Source: Bacteroidales bacterium
Lineage (GTDB): Bacteria > Bacteroidota > Bacteroidia > Bacteroidales > F082
Assembly (NCBI GenBank): GCA_028277395.1
Contig: JANQGJ010000071.1
Location: 186,001 to 250,000, forward strand
DNA: 64,000 nt
Reading direction: 5' to 3'
In this document: positions 56,137 through 64,000 of the stretch, one piece after another
Layout: every line of letters begins with the position of its first letter
Numbering within the stretch: position 1 is the stretch's first letter
Translations under genes and position numbers: made by a program
The notes under the pieces: model-generated
What the model was told of the DNA's origin: nothing
The model's database searches: none
The model's input: the letters and a program-made list of their open reading frames with translations, nothing else

Positions 56137-58983
56137 TTAATTATTTTCCAATTCGTTTTTGATAAATGGAGCCGTTTTACTTAGTTTAACGTTACAAACC
56201 TCCTCAGGAGTACCTGAGCAAATAATTTTTCCGCCATTTTCTCCTCCTTCCGGCCCGAGATCAATTATATGATCTGCAACTTTGATAACTTCCATATTGT
56301 GTTCGATTATTATTATGGTATTACCTTTATCAACGAGTTTATTGATAACACCAAGTAATACTTTAACATCTTCAAAATGAAGACCTGTCGTCGGTTCATC
56401 AAGTATATATAATGTATTGCCGGTATCTTTTTTGGATAATTCTGCGGCAAGCTTTACTCGTTGAGCTTCTCCTCCCGAAATAGTAGTTGAGGATTGTCCA
56501 AGAGTGAGATATCCCAGACCGACATCCTGAAGTGCCTTAAGTTTATTAACAATGAAATGTATACTTTCGAAAAAATCAATTGCCTGATTTATAGTCATAT
56601 TCAGTACATCATTGATTGATTTACCCTTATATCTTACTTCAAGAGTCTCCCTGTTATATCTTTTTCCCTGGCAATCATTACAGTGGATATAAACATCTGG
56701 TAGAAAATTCATTTCTATAGTCTGCATTCCTGCACCCTTGCATGTTTCACATCTTCCGCCTTTTACATTGAATGAAAAACGTCCGGGTTTATATCCTCTT
56801 ATTTTTGATTCGGTAAGACTACCATATAATTTACGGATTTCATCAAAAACTTTGGTGTAAGTTGCCGGATTTGAGCGTGGAGTTCTTCCAATCGGGGATT
56901 GGTCAATCTCAATTACTTTATCAATATTTGAAATGCCATCAATTGATTTGTAGGGCAGAGGTTTCTTTAATGAACGATAAAAATGGTTGCTTAAAATAGG
57001 GTAGAGGGTGTTGTTAATTAACGATGATTTACCGCTTCCGGAAACACCGGTAACACAAATAAGTTTACCAAGCGGAAATGATACATCTACATTTTTTAAG
57101 TTGTTACCATTGGCACCTTTAAGGGTTAAACTCTTTAAATTTCCCTTTCTTCTTGTATCGGGTATTTCAATTCGTTTGGTGCCATTTAAGTAAGCTGCGG
57201 TAATTGTTCCGTTATTTTTAATTGTATCGGAATCACCTTCAGCAACTATTTCACCACCATGGCGACCTGCACCCGGCCCAATATCAATTATGTGATCGGC
57301 TGAGAGAATAGTATCTTTATCATGTTCAACAACAATAACGGAATTACCAATATCTCTCAGGTCTTTAAGTGCGTCAATTAACTTAAGGTTATCACTTTGG
57401 TGCAAACCTATGCTTGGTTCATCAAGTATATATAAAACTCCTGTTAATTTTGAACCTATTTGTGTTGCAAGTCTTATTCTCTGTGATTCTCCACCTGATA
57501 AACTTCGTGACGGTCTGAACAGATTAAGATACCCTATCCCCACATCAAGCAGAAAATCAAGTCGGGTTTTTATCTCCCGTAATATTTCGTGAGCAATTAT
57601 TCTCTGATTCTCATCCATCGAATCCTCTGCTGTATCAAGCCAGATACGCAGTTTGGAAATATCCATTTGAGAAAGGTCAGCGATATTTTTACCATCAAAC
57701 AGGAAGTGCAGGGATTCTTTTTTTAACCTGGAACCATTGCATTCGCTGCAAATATTTTTATCCATAAAAGCATCAGCCCACCGTTTTGATGTTTGTGATG
57801 AATTCTCCTTCCCATAATTTTCAATGTATTGAATTAATCCTTCAAATGAAAGGGTATATGATGAAGTAATACCCAGATATTCTTTTTTAACCTCGAAAGT
57901 TTGATTAGAACCATGAAGAATGGTTTCGAGAGCTTCATCAGATATTTCACCAACAGGAGTTGACATGGTGAATCCGTATTTGAGTCCGATTGCCTCAATC
58001 TGATTAAATACCCAGTTATTTTTGTATTCTCCCAATGGAGCTATACCTCCTCTTTTAATACTTAAAGTAGGATCTGGTATTATCTTCTTTAGATCAACTT
58101 CTTTCGTATATCCAAGTCCGCTGCACTTTTCACAGGCTCCATATGGCGAATTAAATGAAAAGGTATTTGGTTCAGGTTCATCGTAGGATAACCCTGTAGA
58201 AGGGCACATTAGCTTGCTGCTATAATGTTTCAAATTACCGTTTTCTTCATCAATTATCATTAATGATCCTTTACCATGTTGTAATGCGGATTTAACAGTT
58301 CGCATTACTCTGTCATTATCGGTTGATCTAACCTGTAGTCTGTCAATAACAAGTTCAATATCATGCACTTTGTATCGATCAAGTTGCAAACCAAATGATA
58401 TCTCACGTATTTCATTATCAATCCTTACCTTTAGGAATCCCTGCTGTCTGATATGTTCAAATAATTCCCTGTAATGTCCTTTTCTGCGTTTAATAAGTGG
58501 AGCAAGTACAGTTATTTTTTTGTCTTTAAAATCATTAATGATCAGATCAGATATTTGGTTTTCAGAGTACTGAACCATCTCTTCCATGGTTTCATAAGAG
58601 TAGGCCCTGGATGCTCGTGCATAAAGAAGCCTTAAAAAATCATATACTTCGGTAATTGTACCAACTGTTGATCTGGGATTTTTATTTACAGATTTTTGTT
58701 CAATTGAGATAACAGGGCTTAATCCTGATATCTTATCCACATCAGGACGTTCCATATTACCAATGAACTGCCTTGCATATGCAGAGAATGTCTCCATGTA
58801 CCTTCTTTGCCCTTCTGCATATATTGTATCGAATGCCAGTGATGATTTCCCACTTCCGCTTAAACCTGTAATTACTACCAACTTGTTCCGTGGGATGTTA
58901 ACATCGATGTTTTTAAGATTATGAACACGTGTTCCCTGGACTTCAAGCATTTCGTCCTCTCTATTATTTTTGTTCGTTGCCAT
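56137..58983 (-). CDS. uvrA: Excinuclease ABC subunit A
   Basis: 948-residue damage-recognition ATPase of nucleotide excision repair. Two Walker A motifs ([13 protein letters not shown] near residue 40 and [13 protein letters not shown]), two ABC signatures ([12 protein letters not shown] and [15 protein letters not shown]), and Cys-pair zinc sites ([24 protein letters not shown] with CNDCQGK) are all present. The length is normal. It lies between the lytic transglycosylase (9 nt) and the LOG gene (10 nt) on the same strand, forming a tight operon. Confidence 0.97.
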   Translation of the reverse strand: MATNKNNREDEMLEVQGTRVHNLKNIDVNIPRNKLVVITGLSGSGKSSLAFDTIYAEGQRRYMETFSAYARQFIGNMERPDVDKISGLSPVISIEQKSVNKNPRSTVGTITEVYDFLRLLYARASRAYSYETMEEMVQYSENQISDLIINDFKDKKITVLAPLIKRRKGHYRELFEHIRQQGFLKVRIDNEIREISFGLQLDRYKVHDIELVIDRLQVRSTDNDRVMRTVKSALQHGKGSLMIIDEENGNLKHYSSKLMCPSTGLSYDEPEPNTFSFNSPYGACEKCSGLGYTKEVDLKKIIPDPTLSIKRGGIAPLGEYKNNWVFNQIEAIGLKYGFTMSTPVGEISDEALETILHGSNQTFEVKKEYLGITSSYTLSFEGLIQYIENYGKENSSQTSKRWADAFMDKNICSECNGSRLKKESLHFLFDGKNIADLSQMDISKLRIWLDTAEDSMDENQRIIAHEILREIKTRLDFLLDVGIGYLNLFRPSRSLSGGESQRIRLATQIGSKLTGVLYILDEPSIGLHQSDNLKLIDALKDLRDIGNSVIVVEHDKDTILSADHIIDIGPGAGRHGGEIVAEGDSDTIKNNGTITAAYLNGTKRIEIPDTRRKGNLKSLTLKGANGNNLKNVDVSFPLGKLICVTGVSGSGKSSLINNTLYPILSNHFYRSLKKPLPYKSIDGISNIDKVIEIDQSPIGRTPRSNPATYTKVFDEIRKLYGSLTESKIRGYKPGRFSFNVKGGRCETCKGAGMQTIEMNFLPDVYIHCNDCQGKRYNRETLEVRYKGKSINDVLNMTINQAIDFFESIHFIVNKLKALQDVGLGYLTLGQSSTTISGGEAQRVKLAAELSKKDTGNTLYILDEPTTGLHFEDVKVLLGVINKLVDKGNTIIIIEHNMEVIKVADHIIDLGPEGGENGGKIICSGTPEEVCNVKLSKTAPFIKNELENN

Positions 58984-58992
58984 TAGTAGTGG

Positions 58993-59958
58993 TTAGTTTT
59001 TGTGATTGATACCATTCTCTTTCAGAATAAGGGACTCATGAGTCAGATTGAACGGAGGATTTGGGATTGTTACAATATATTTCTTTTTTTTCTTGATTTT
59101 GAGGTAGTTTTGACGAAGCCAAGGATTGAAATACTTGAGAACTTTATAACTAATCCCTTCGGATTTTGCAAAATCAGCAAAATCGTCAATACTTTCATCA
59201 ATAGTAACTTTACGGGTTGTAAATTCCGGATAAATATCATCAGGATGGATATAAAATCCAAAAGTCTCAGGGTTTTCATAAATAATTTTCATGGCAACAA
59301 TCCGGTAAATATATCTTGAGGTTTCATCGGATAATAACATATCATAGAATGAACCGGATTTCTGACGACTCAACTGCTTGGATATCCTTCTGTTTCCGGC
59401 ATTGTAAGCAGCTGCAACAAGTGTCCAGTTACCAAATTTTTCATAGCTTTTCAGAAAGTACCTACAAGCAGCTTCAGTGGCCTTTTCAACGTGATATCTT
59501 TCATCAACTTCCTTGGTTACTTCCAATCCAAAATCTTTTGCCGTACCCTTAAGAAACTGCCAGTATCCAACAGCTCCTGCCGGAGAGGTAACATTTGATA
59601 ATCCGCTTTCAATAACTGCAAGGTATTTGAAGTCAGAAGGAATACCATGCGATTGTAGAATAGAATCAAACAAAGGAAACCATCTTTTGGATTTTTTGAT
59701 TATTTGCAGGGTGGATGAGTGCCAATAAGTATTTACCGACAACTCCTTGTCCAGAGCTTCTCTGACATAAAAAATATCCAGAGGAACTTCTTCACCGGCA
59801 AAATAAAGTGTATCGGGTATGGGAACAGAAACAATCTTGTAATACTGCTCATTAGTGCCAGGTAATTGTACTTTTTTTCTGTTTAGTAAACTATCAAAGC
59901 CAAAAATCAGTAAGACAATGATAATTATAGTTAAGATTAGTGAAATAATTCGATTCAT
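58993..59958 (-). CDS. Membrane-anchored lytic transglycosylase (MltD-like)
   Basis: 321 residues with an N-terminal hydrophobic helix (about 4-22) that is either an anchor or an uncleaved signal. The SLT domain (about 85-225) has catalytic E117 in AVIESGLSN, then GAVGYWQFLKGTAKDFGL and VAAAYNAGNRRI. The C-terminal part (about 250-310, IDDFADFAKSEGISYKVLKY) looks like a LysM-type peptidoglycan-binding unit. It cleaves peptidoglycan glycan strands non-hydrolytically in the periplasm. It is the first gene of the operon with uvrA. Confidence 0.9.
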   Translation of the reverse strand: MNRIISLILTIIIIVLLIFGFDSLLNRKKVQLPGTNEQYYKIVSVPIPDTLYFAGEEVPLDIFYVREALDKELSVNTYWHSSTLQIIKKSKRWFPLFDSILQSHGIPSDFKYLAVIESGLSNVTSPAGAVGYWQFLKGTAKDFGLEVTKEVDERYHVEKATEAACRYFLKSYEKFGNWTLVAAAYNAGNRRISKQLSRQKSGSFYDMLLSDETSRYIYRIVAMKIIYENPETFGFYIHPDDIYPEFTTRKVTIDESIDDFADFAKSEGISYKVLKYFNPWLRQNYLKIKKKKKYIVTIPNPPFNLTHESLILKENGINHKN

Positions 59959-60062
59959 TCTGATATTTTCTAAATTCCTGTAAAAACATAACTTAGGAAT
60001 AATACTCCAATAATTGTATTATAGTCGGGAGATACTGGAAATCGCGATTTATGTAATGAAAA

Positions 60063-60605
60063 TTAAAAAGGGCTTACAAAATCCTTAAATAATGGTCCAA
60101 CCTTATCTTTTTCAGAAAGTATTGGTGAATCAACCTGCCAGTCTATGTTTAGATCAGGGTCATTCCAGATTAAACTTCCTTCAGATTCTTTGTTATAAAC
60201 ATTAGTGCATTTGTAGAAGAAAACTGTATTGTCCTCAAGTGTTGCAAAACCGTGTGCAAAACCGGGAGGTATCCAGTACATCCATTTATTGTCGTGGTTT
60301 AGTTCAACTGATGCCCATTTCCCATAAGTAGGGGAGTTCTTTCTAAGATCCACGGCAACATCAAGAACTGCTCCTCTCATCACTCTCACAAGTTTTCCCT
60401 GATCATAAGGAGGTTTCTGAAAATGTAACCCTCTGAGGACACCTTTTGCAGATTTTGATTCGTTATCCTGAACAAAATTTTGATCAATTCCACATTTTGC
60501 AAATGCATTCTTACTATAAGATTCAAAAAAATAACCACGGTCATCTTCAAACACGATTGGCTTAACTATGTATAAGTCAGGTATTTCCGTTTTAATGATT
60601 TTCAT
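60063..60605 (-). CDS. rfbC: dTDP-4-dehydrorhamnose 3,5-epimerase
   Basis: 180-residue cupin enzyme of dTDP-L-rhamnose synthesis. It has VLRGLHFQKPPYDQGKLVRV with the catalytic His, DVAVDLRKNSPTYGKW and IPPGFAHGFATLED, all standard for RfbC/RmlC. The other rml genes are not adjacent, so it is a stand-alone copy in this window. Confidence 0.95.
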   Translation of the reverse strand: MKIIKTEIPDLYIVKPIVFEDDRGYFFESYSKNAFAKCGIDQNFVQDNESKSAKGVLRGLHFQKPPYDQGKLVRVMRGAVLDVAVDLRKNSPTYGKWASVELNHDNKWMYWIPPGFAHGFATLEDNTVFFYKCTNVYNKESEGSLIWNDPDLNIDWQVDSPILSEKDKVGPLFKDFVSPF

Positions 60606-60750
60606 TATCTTGTGCTATAATACAACCTGTAAAGATAGTATTTTTACTATGAACTGAGAATGAGACCACCAAATTCTAAAGTTAATCTTCACGAAGAAAA
60701 TAAAGATAGATTAACATATGATACGTAATATTCATATAATATTAAAGTTA

Positions 60751-60758
60751 TAGATTTG
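60751..60758 (+). promoter_or_regulatory. Promoter -7 box (TAGATTTG)
   Basis: A TAnnTTTG match 14 nt before the DUF4159 start codon. The -33 partner is not evident. Confidence 0.5.
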
Positions 60759-60772
60759 TAGAAAAAATATCT

Positions 60773-61423
60773 ATGATTAGATTACTGGTTGTATATTGTT
60801 TGGTACTGATGTCTTATTTCTCAGTAGCTCAGGAGTTAAAGATAGCAATCTTAAAATATGATGGTGGCGGTGACTGGTATTCAAATCCGACATCTGTACC
60901 TAATCTTGTTAAGTTTTGCAATAAAAATCTAAAAACGGATATAAGTATTGATATACCTGCCGTAAACATTGCAAGCATTGAGTTGTTTAGTTATCCGTTT
61001 GTCCATCTCACAGGCCATGGAAATATAATACTAAATCCTGAAGAGGCAGAGAATCTTAGAGAGTACTTAATGTCGGGAGGATTTCTGCATATTAGTGACA
61101 ATTACGGTCTGGATAAATATATCAGACGGGAAATGAAGAAGGTATTTCCTGGAATTGATTTTATTGAACTGCCTGCTAGTCATCCGATATATCATCAGAA
61201 ATATAGTTTTAAGAACGGATTGCCCAAAATTCATGAACATGATGATAAAGATCCCCAGGGATTTGGATTGATATATGAAGGGCGTCTTGTTTGTTTCTAT
61301 GATTATGAATGTGATTTGGGAGATGGCTGGGAAGATCCGGATGTTCATAATGACTCTGAAATTAAAAGAAACGAAGCACTTAAAATGGGTGCCAATATTG
61401 TTCAGTTTGCATTTGAACAATGA
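60773..61423 (+). CDS. Exported DUF4159 protein
   Basis: 216 residues with a signal peptide (MIRLLVVYCLVLMSYFSVA). The body matches DUF4159: IAILKYDGGGDWYSNP, FVHLTGHGNIILNPEEAENL, LMSGGFLHISDNYG and PASHPIYHQKYSF. It has the glutamine-amidotransferase-like fold of that family without its usual catalytic Cys. Function is unknown. A role in the envelope is likely from the signal peptide. Confidence 0.8.
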   Translation: MIRLLVVYCLVLMSYFSVAQELKIAILKYDGGGDWYSNPTSVPNLVKFCNKNLKTDISIDIPAVNIASIELFSYPFVHLTGHGNIILNPEEAENLREYLMSGGFLHISDNYGLDKYIRREMKKVFPGIDFIELPASHPIYHQKYSFKNGLPKIHEHDDKDPQGFGLIYEGRLVCFYDYECDLGDGWEDPDVHNDSEIKRNEALKMGANIVQFAFEQ

Positions 61424-61513
61424 TATTGTAAGGTAATTGAATATGATACGTCAGTTTAGTTAATAATTAACAGTTTTTAGTTATTTTGATTTTAAAACTT
61501 TAGAAAACAATTT

Positions 61514-61521
61514 TATTTTTG
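61514..61521 (+). promoter_or_regulatory. Promoter -7 box (TATTTTTG)
   Basis: A TAnnTTTG match 20 nt before the thioredoxin start. The TTTG at 61485 is too far upstream (25 nt spacer) for a full match. Confidence 0.45.
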
Positions 61522-61541
61522 CGAACATTAAATAAAAGATC

Positions 61542-62060
61542 ATGAATTTTATTAAGACAATAATCCTTTCAACGATACTACTTCTATCAATTTCTGCATT
61601 TGCACAAAGCAATAAGTTAAAAGAAACTCTACCTGATGGCAACAGAATGATAAACCTTCAGGATCCTGAATTTGCAGATACATCATTTGAAGATATTCTG
61701 GAATTATACAAAGGTAAAGTTGTTTATCTTGATTTTTGGGCAAGCTGGTGCCGTCCTTGCAAGAATGAGATGCCTTATTCTGCCAGGATCAAAGAGCAGT
61801 TTAAAGATAAGGATGTTGTTTTTGTGTATATATCTTCAGATCGTAATAAAAGTGCGTGGCAAAACGGTGTTACACAATTAAATATTAAAGGTGAAAACTA
61901 CCTGACCAGTGCAAAAGTCTGGAAAGAATATAATGCATTGTTTGATGTTAAGTATATTCCTCGTTATATCCTTATTGATAAAGAAGGTAATGTGGTAGAT
62001 CCAAATGCAAAACGTCCAAGTAACCCCGCAATTGTAACAGATATTGAAAACCTGTTGTAA
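61542..62060 (+). CDS. Exported TlpA-like thioredoxin
   Basis: 172 residues: signal peptide MNFIKTIILSTILLLSISAFA, then a thioredoxin fold with active site WCRPC in DFWASWCRPCKNEMP and the cis-Pro loop KYIPRYILID. Such proteins reduce disulfides in the periplasm, for example for cytochrome maturation or repair. The partner is unknown. No cytochrome genes are nearby. Confidence 0.88.
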   Translation: MNFIKTIILSTILLLSISAFAQSNKLKETLPDGNRMINLQDPEFADTSFEDILELYKGKVVYLDFWASWCRPCKNEMPYSARIKEQFKDKDVVFVYISSDRNKSAWQNGVTQLNIKGENYLTSAKVWKEYNALFDVKYIPRYILIDKEGNVVDPNAKRPSNPAIVTDIENLL

Positions 62061-62097
62061 TAGTTTAGATTAAGTATTCAGACGGAGACAGCTAAAT

Positions 62098-63735
62098 TTA
62101 AGCGTAAATAAAGCGTTTAATCTTTTTTGTTGCAGTTTTCTGAAATTCTTCGTGCATAGTTTCAACCAGTTGAATTTTTGAGAACTTATTCACTTTTTCA
62201 TTTACATATTCACGAAGTTCTTTTTTTAGTTCCTCACATTTTTCATCAACAAAATGCGAAACTTCTTCTTTGATATGTTTATAATGCTGTTCAATTTCTT
62301 CATGGTTGAAATGAACCAGAGCGACAAGTTTACCTTTTTGTTGGATAACTAAGGATTCAGCAACATGTTTAAAATTATTTATTATTGACTCTATATCTTC
62401 AGGGAAAATATTTTCACCGCTGGCACCAATTATTACATTTTTGCTCCGTCCCCTGATATACAGGTATTTACTTTCGTCGAAGAGACCAAGGTCACCGGTT
62501 TTGAACCAACCATCTTTCGTAATAACTTCTTTTGTTAATTCAGGCTCCTTGTAATACCCGAGCATTACATTTGGCCCTTTTGCCCATATTTCCCCTTCGC
62601 CAGTAAATTTTCCTGCATGATCAATCTTAAGTGTAACACCTTCCAGAACTGGTCCTGTAGATTGAAGCCTGGTTTTCCCAGGGGCAACACCCGCGAGCAA
62701 TGGAGAGGTTTCGGTTAGCCCGTAACCAATTGCATAAGGAAACTTTGACTCAATCAGAAATTTCTCTACCTCTTTATTTAATTTTGCTCCTCCAATACCA
62801 AAAAACTTCAGTTCACCACCAAATGTTCTCAGTAACTTCTTTCCTGCAAGCTGGTTAAGTTTCTTCCGTATAAAAGGAACTTTGTAGAGTAATTTAGTTG
62901 TCCTTTTTTCATTAAATGCGGGTAATACCTTGTTTCTGTAAATCTTTTCAATAATTAATGGTACAGTCAGCATTATTGTTGGTCTGACAATCTTCAAAGC
63001 AGGTAGCAGTACTGTAGGGGTAGGTGCTTTTTTCAGATAATAAACACATGCTCCTCCAAACATTGGCAATATCATTCCCAATGTGTTTTCATAAGTGTGA
63101 GACAGCGGTAAAACTGAAAGAAACCTGTCCGTGCTGTTAACTGGCTGTACGGTTCGGCTTTTATCAGCTGTGAAACAAATATTCTTATGGGTTAACATAA
63201 CACCCTTTGACTTACCTGTTGTACCTGATGTATATATAATTGAAGCCAGATCATTTTCATGTACAACATGCTTTTTACGCGGCTCATCATCTTCATTGAA
63301 AGTAATCTCACTATCGCTTCTGAAGGAACTGAAATCATGAATATTGATTATTAAATCAGGAGCAACATCAGATTCAACTACTTTTTTGTACAATAACTCT
63401 GATACAAACAATGCTTTCATATCGCTATGATCTATCACATTACTTATTTCAGTTAAACTAAAGTCGGGAAGCATAGGTACAACAACTGCTCCCATTGAAG
63501 TAATAGCGAAATAGGTAATTCCCCAGTTAGGCATATTTGCACTTAACAATCCAACTTTATCTCCTTTTTCGATTCCCGATCGTTCCAATAAACTGATCAA
63601 AGCGTCAACTTTGTCATTAACATTGGAATATGTAACTGGTTCTTCACCAACATATGCATATGCTGGTCTGTCAGGATAGTTTTCTACAGCGTATTTGAGT
63701 AAAGAAGGAAAAGTAGTGATGGTGGAATTATTCAT
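62098..63735 (-). CDS. Long-chain fatty acid-CoA ligase (AMP-forming)
   Basis: I choose ATG 63735 (MNNSTITTFPSLL, 545 residues) because the frame's earlier ATG at 63759 overlaps the promoter box. The P-loop motif is YTSGTTGKSKGVMLTH, the later motifs are GYGLTETSPLLAG, FKTGDLG and RGRSKNVIIGASGENI, and the C-terminal catalytic Lys is in a TATKKIKRF context. The enzyme activates fatty acids with ATP for beta-oxidation, lipid recycling or lipid synthesis. It belongs to the FadD-like long-chain group by motif pattern. Confidence 0.9.
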   Translation of the reverse strand: MNNSTITTFPSLLKYAVENYPDRPAYAYVGEEPVTYSNVNDKVDALISLLERSGIEKGDKVGLLSANMPNWGITYFAITSMGAVVVPMLPDFSLTEISNVIDHSDMKALFVSELLYKKVVESDVAPDLIINIHDFSSFRSDSEITFNEDDEPRKKHVVHENDLASIIYTSGTTGKSKGVMLTHKNICFTADKSRTVQPVNSTDRFLSVLPLSHTYENTLGMILPMFGGACVYYLKKAPTPTVLLPALKIVRPTIMLTVPLIIEKIYRNKVLPAFNEKRTTKLLYKVPFIRKKLNQLAGKKLLRTFGGELKFFGIGGAKLNKEVEKFLIESKFPYAIGYGLTETSPLLAGVAPGKTRLQSTGPVLEGVTLKIDHAGKFTGEGEIWAKGPNVMLGYYKEPELTKEVITKDGWFKTGDLGLFDESKYLYIRGRSKNVIIGASGENIFPEDIESIINNFKHVAESLVIQQKGKLVALVHFNHEEIEQHYKHIKEEVSHFVDEKCEELKKELREYVNEKVNKFSKIQLVETMHEEFQKTATKKIKRFIYA

Positions 63736-63756
63736 TATGTCGTTTTTGAAAGTCTG

Positions 63757-63764
63757 CAAAGATA
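63757..63764 (-). promoter_or_regulatory. Promoter -7 box (TATCTTTG)
   Basis: A TAnnTTTG match on the minus strand, 21 nt before ATG 63735. It decides the start choice of the acyl-CoA ligase. Confidence 0.5.
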
Positions 63765-63810
63765 AAATAATTTGTGTTGGTTGTCAGGTAATTATCTTAT
63801 AACTATGTGA

Positions 63811-64000
63811 TTAGAGTTGTTTGGCCAGTTCACTAAAAAGTTTTATTAAGTTTTTTTCGGCAATGGCAGCGTTGGCAAGCAGATCGTCGATACAGACTGG
63901 TGCCAGATTATCCGGATCACAAAGATCGGTGATAACTGAAACAGCAGCAACCTTTATGCCCATATGATTCGCAACAATTACCTCCGGTACGGTTGACATA
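63811..64000 (-). CDS. Purine nucleoside phosphorylase, C-terminal part
   Basis: The gene runs off the right edge, so only the last 62 or so residues are visible. MSTVPEVIVANHMGIKV followed by SVITDLC is the conserved active-site and substrate-binding segment of trimeric purine nucleoside phosphorylases, and the leading Met is internal to the protein. The enzyme cleaves purine nucleosides with phosphate in salvage. Identity is good, but full length and specificity cannot be checked here. Confidence 0.85.
   Translation of the reverse strand, partial: MSTVPEVIVANHMGIKVAAVSVITDLCDPDNLAPVCIDDLLANAAIAEKNLIKLFSELAKQL

Overview
The window comes from a member of the Bacteroidota, most likely Bacteroidales or a close relative. 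Three things point there. Six proteins end in type IX secretion system (T9SS) type A sorting domains. Promoters follow the Bacteroidota pattern TTTG-N18/19-TAnnTTTG in place of -35/-10 boxes. The block bamD, RNA polymerase omega, coaBC, PorD/DUF4835 has the order usual in this phylum. The DNA is AT-rich and coding density is high. There are no rRNA genes, CRISPR arrays or recognisable insertion sequences. One tRNA-Ser(CGA) lies at 44521-44607 on the minus strand.

Layout. 1-6.7 kb: the end of a repeat-built T9SS surface protein, an outer-membrane beta-barrel protein, a DUF6913-type gene translationally coupled to dapA, and a secreted M14 carboxypeptidase. 6.7-12.3 kb: a PLP-dependent acyltransferase of the serine palmitoyltransferase type with a membrane protein, then bamD-rpoZ-coaBC-porD. 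12.6-22.9 kb: surface-protein territory, with an FnIII/lamin-tail T9SS protein followed by a tiny Gly/Pro-rich protein with a CTERM-like tail, and an ECF sigma / anti-sigma-barrel operon that continues into two paralogous PKD-repeat T9SS proteins. 23-27 kb: a hybrid histidine kinase and recQ.

27.1-34.6 kb holds the most unusual locus. It is a compact five-gene minus-strand phosphorelay operon: a TPR sensor kinase, a stand-alone receiver, a receiver-PAS-kinase-receiver hybrid, a receiver-kinase, and a receiver fused to an alpha/beta hydrolase with a full Ser-Asp-His triad. Its architecture resembles Detocs-type two-component anti-phage systems (sensor kinase, buffer receiver, receiver-effector), but with a lipase-like effector and two extra kinases. 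The DNA looks more AT-rich than its flanks, which fits acquisition by transfer.

34.8-44 kb: housekeeping genes (3-methyladenine glycosylase, HU, fmt, a DnaQ-like exonuclease, a 2-oxoacid dehydrogenase E2, ndk) plus a small XRE regulator whose upstream region carries seven copies of a TTACAAwTGTAAA palindrome. 44-49.5 kb: the tRNA with a nested inverted-repeat structure, a very large multi-PAS hybrid kinase, and an EamA transporter. 49.7-64 kb: pepE, a large helical exported protein of unknown function, a C10 protease with CUB domains, an operon of lytic transglycosylase-uvrA-LOG protein, rfbC, a DUF4159 protein, an exported thioredoxin, a long-chain acyl-CoA ligase, and the end of a purine nucleoside phosphorylase.

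All residue numbers and motif readings were made by eye from the given translations. Family names rest on recognition, not on a search.
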